Assembly (NCBI GenBank): GCA_016202845.1
Contig: JACQNW010000039.1
Span: forward strand, 1-15,610
Origin: Candidatus Aenigmatarchaeota archaeon
GTDB taxonomy: Archaea; Aenigmatarchaeota; Aenigmatarchaeia; GW2011-AR5
Length of the DNA stretch: 15,610 nt
Direction: 5' to 3'
Each line of letters starts with the position of its first letter. Position 1 is the first letter of the stretch. Shown piece after piece: positions 14,465 through 15,610 of this stretch. The notes under the pieces are model-generated. The model did not search any database and was not told the DNA's origin. It was given only the letters and a program-made list of their open reading frames with translations. The position numbers and the translations under genes are program-made.

Positions 14465-14489
14465 AAATTATATGGTCAGCCAGACCATA
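14465..14489 (-). promoter_or_regulatory. polB TATA box overlapped by a perfect 7-5-7 palindrome, possible operator
   Basis: The minus strand has CCATATAATTT at 14465-14475, about 29 nt upstream of the polB ATG. TATGGTC (14471-14477), a 5-nt spacer and GACCATA (14483-14489) form a perfect inverted repeat that overlaps the upstream part of that TATA box. A dimeric regulator bound here would block TBP/TFB access. This is inferred from position and symmetry only. Confidence 0.45.
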
Positions 14490-14506
14490 AATACTGCGCT
14501 ACAAAA

Positions 14507-15559
14507 TCAATTTCTAAGGTTTATTTGCTGCACATCGCGCGTTTCCAAGTCAATGATGACAGGCTTACTTGTTGTTAAGAAAGACCCCACATTTATCACC
14601 GTTGTTGCTTTGTAATTCATAACCTGAGCTTCTGTTGGAAAGCAGCACACAACTACATCAGGAACATCGTCAATAACCAATGGATCGACAGGTATTTTTG
14701 GCTGCCTAAGCTGGCGCTTCCTTAAATAACCTAACCTAAACTCACTAACTGCCAGTATCTTTATTCCATTAACCTCTACCATGGACGGATTTGTGAGCGG
14801 CGTAATGTTTTCTAAATTAAATTCCTCTGGTTTTTGCGGGTATTTTTCTGATGGGACTGTTGCAATGTGTATTGATGACATATACTTACTAATAAATTCT
14901 TCAAATTTTTTACAATCTTTTGTGCTTCCAACCACAAACATCATATCAAACTTATGCGATTGGACTTCCTGAAAAGCCTGTTCAACTGTTTTCTCTGGAG
15001 CCTCTGAAAAGCCAAGCCCGCTTATGAAACACACTTTCCCATAATTTTTAGCAGGTTGCTTCAGCGGCACATCAGGGAATAAAATTTTAGCATTATAGAT
15101 GTTTTTTCCTCCATCAACGCCTTGTATTGCAATAACATCATCTAAGTCGACGTCATCTATTTGTTTCAAATATACACTTGCCGTACCTGTCAGGTCTTCG
15201 ATATCTAACTTTATCCCTTCTGCCTGTTTTTCTATATTTTTAACAATGCCTATAACAAAAACATCTGCCTTGTTATTTGAAAGTTTATCAAGAGAAATAA
15301 AATTTTTGCTGATGCGATTTATTATAATTTGCTTTAATTTTTCATATTTCTGGTTAAAATGGGCAATAAAGTCGCTTGTTGTAACGACATCTTTTGGCGT
15401 ATATTGTTTTACAACTTTAAAAAAATTTACGTTTTTTTCTGTTATAACAAGTCCCGATGAAAGTGTTTGTTTGTGGCCTGATGCCAATAATTCAAGGGCT
15501 GTTGGTGTTACCAACTTTCCTTTTTTAAAAAGCTCTTCTACCAACAATTGTTTGTCCAT
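14507..15559 (-). CDS. polB-DP1: DNA polymerase D small subunit (DP1) with a degenerate nuclease active site
   Basis: The protein has 350 residues and looks complete at both ends, but is short for DP1 (often about 450-620). The N-terminus (LFKKGKLVTPTALELLASG) matches the DP1 N-terminal module. Residues 95-165 fit the OB-fold (IGIVKNIEKQAEGIKLDIED). The C-terminal half aligns by eye with the calcineurin-like phosphodiesterase domain: VCFISGLGF, LTNPSMVEVNGIKILA, and the family-diagnostic DPLVIDDVPDVV (292-303). The metal ligands are missing: the expected DxHxG is ISGLGFSE, GD is VVGSTKD, GNHD is TVPSEKY, YHG is AVSEF and HTGHVH is CCFPTEAQ. It is therefore probably structural, stabilising the large subunit DP2 rather than proofreading. 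Identity is strong; loss of activity is inferred. Confidence 0.87.
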   Translation of the reverse strand: MDKQLLVEELFKKGKLVTPTALELLASGHKQTLSSGLVITEKNVNFFKVVKQYTPKDVVTTSDFIAHFNQKYEKLKQIIINRISKNFISLDKLSNNKADVFVIGIVKNIEKQAEGIKLDIEDLTGTASVYLKQIDDVDLDDVIAIQGVDGGKNIYNAKILFPDVPLKQPAKNYGKVCFISGLGFSEAPEKTVEQAFQEVQSHKFDMMFVVGSTKDCKKFEEFISKYMSSIHIATVPSEKYPQKPEEFNLENITPLTNPSMVEVNGIKILAVSEFRLGYLRKRQLRQPKIPVDPLVIDDVPDVVVCCFPTEAQVMNYKATTVINVGSFLTTSKPVIIDLETRDVQQINLRN

Positions 15560-15580
15560 TTTATTAAAATTATCCGAAAT

Positions 15581-15590
15581 TATTTATAGC
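15581..15590 (-). promoter_or_regulatory. archaeal TATA box for DP1
   Basis: The minus strand reads GCTATAAATA, centred about 26 nt upstream of the ATG at 15559. It supports that start and shows the short DP1 is not a downstream fragment of a longer gene. Confidence 0.6.
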
Positions 15591-15610
15591 TATAGCTTGC
15601 CAACATAATA

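Noticed and set aside
15099..15608. 169-residue plus-strand frame reaching the right edge
   Set aside because: It is antisense to DP1, with Ser/Phe-rich shadow composition, and runs through the DP1 promoter.
1..15610. CRISPR arrays, tRNA or rRNA genes
   Set aside because: No regularly spaced repeats, no tRNA T-loop/acceptor pattern and no conserved rRNA stretches were seen on either strand by eye.

Overview
The window looks archaeal, most likely from a DPANN-type or euryarchaeal lineage. Three things point that way. It carries a replicative family B DNA polymerase next to a gene recognisable as the small subunit (DP1) of polymerase D, an enzyme found only in archaea. Several genes have a TATA-like box about 24-29 nt upstream of the start codon with almost no leader, as in archaeal leaderless transcription. 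Base composition is AT-rich, except for a GC-rich patch at the extreme left. No rRNA, tRNA, CRISPR array or phage structural gene was seen.

Region 1 (1-1590) is debris. It holds the 3' part of a formylglycine-generating-enzyme/C-type-lectin-fold gene (minus strand) with an in-frame TAG just before its GFR motif. Next to it is a 1028-bp insertion-sequence remnant (556-1583). The element has good terminal inverted repeats, a 6-bp target duplication and a truncated IS1634/IS4-like transposase.

Region 2 (1591-10873) is a cell-surface or lipid/glycan block. It contains a GT2 glycosyltransferase, two GT-C (PMT/ArnT-like) membrane glycosyltransferases facing each other, a GT4 glycosyltransferase, two cobalamin-binding-type radical SAM enzymes, a possible TraB/EreA-superfamily protein and a small translationally coupled protein. 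The order suggests transcription units 8043->4411 (TraB-like, radical SAM, GT-C), 10873->9255 (radical SAM, 71-aa protein), and the separate GT2, GT-C and GT4 genes. A plausible shared role is building and modifying a polyprenyl-linked surface glycan or membrane lipid, but no substrate can be read from the sequence. Most of this block, together with the neighbouring cysteine-rich protein gene, lies between two perfect 27-bp direct repeats (2535-2561 and 11561-11587).

Region 3 (11001-11796) holds a single-pass membrane protein with an eight-cysteine outer domain, a 90-bp nested hairpin whose right arm is part of the second 27-bp repeat, and a small ORF resembling the N-terminus of a transposase.

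Region 4 (11793-15590) is replication. DP1 is followed by PolB on the same strand, each with its own TATA box. PolB keeps all exonuclease and polymerase motifs and adds a C-terminal zinc-finger-like cluster. The DP1 protein keeps the fold signatures of the family but has lost essentially every metal-binding motif of the phosphodiesterase/proofreading nuclease. That makes it the most interesting protein in the window: an apparently catalytically dead archaeal DP1, resembling the inactive B-subunits of eukaryotic replicative polymerases.
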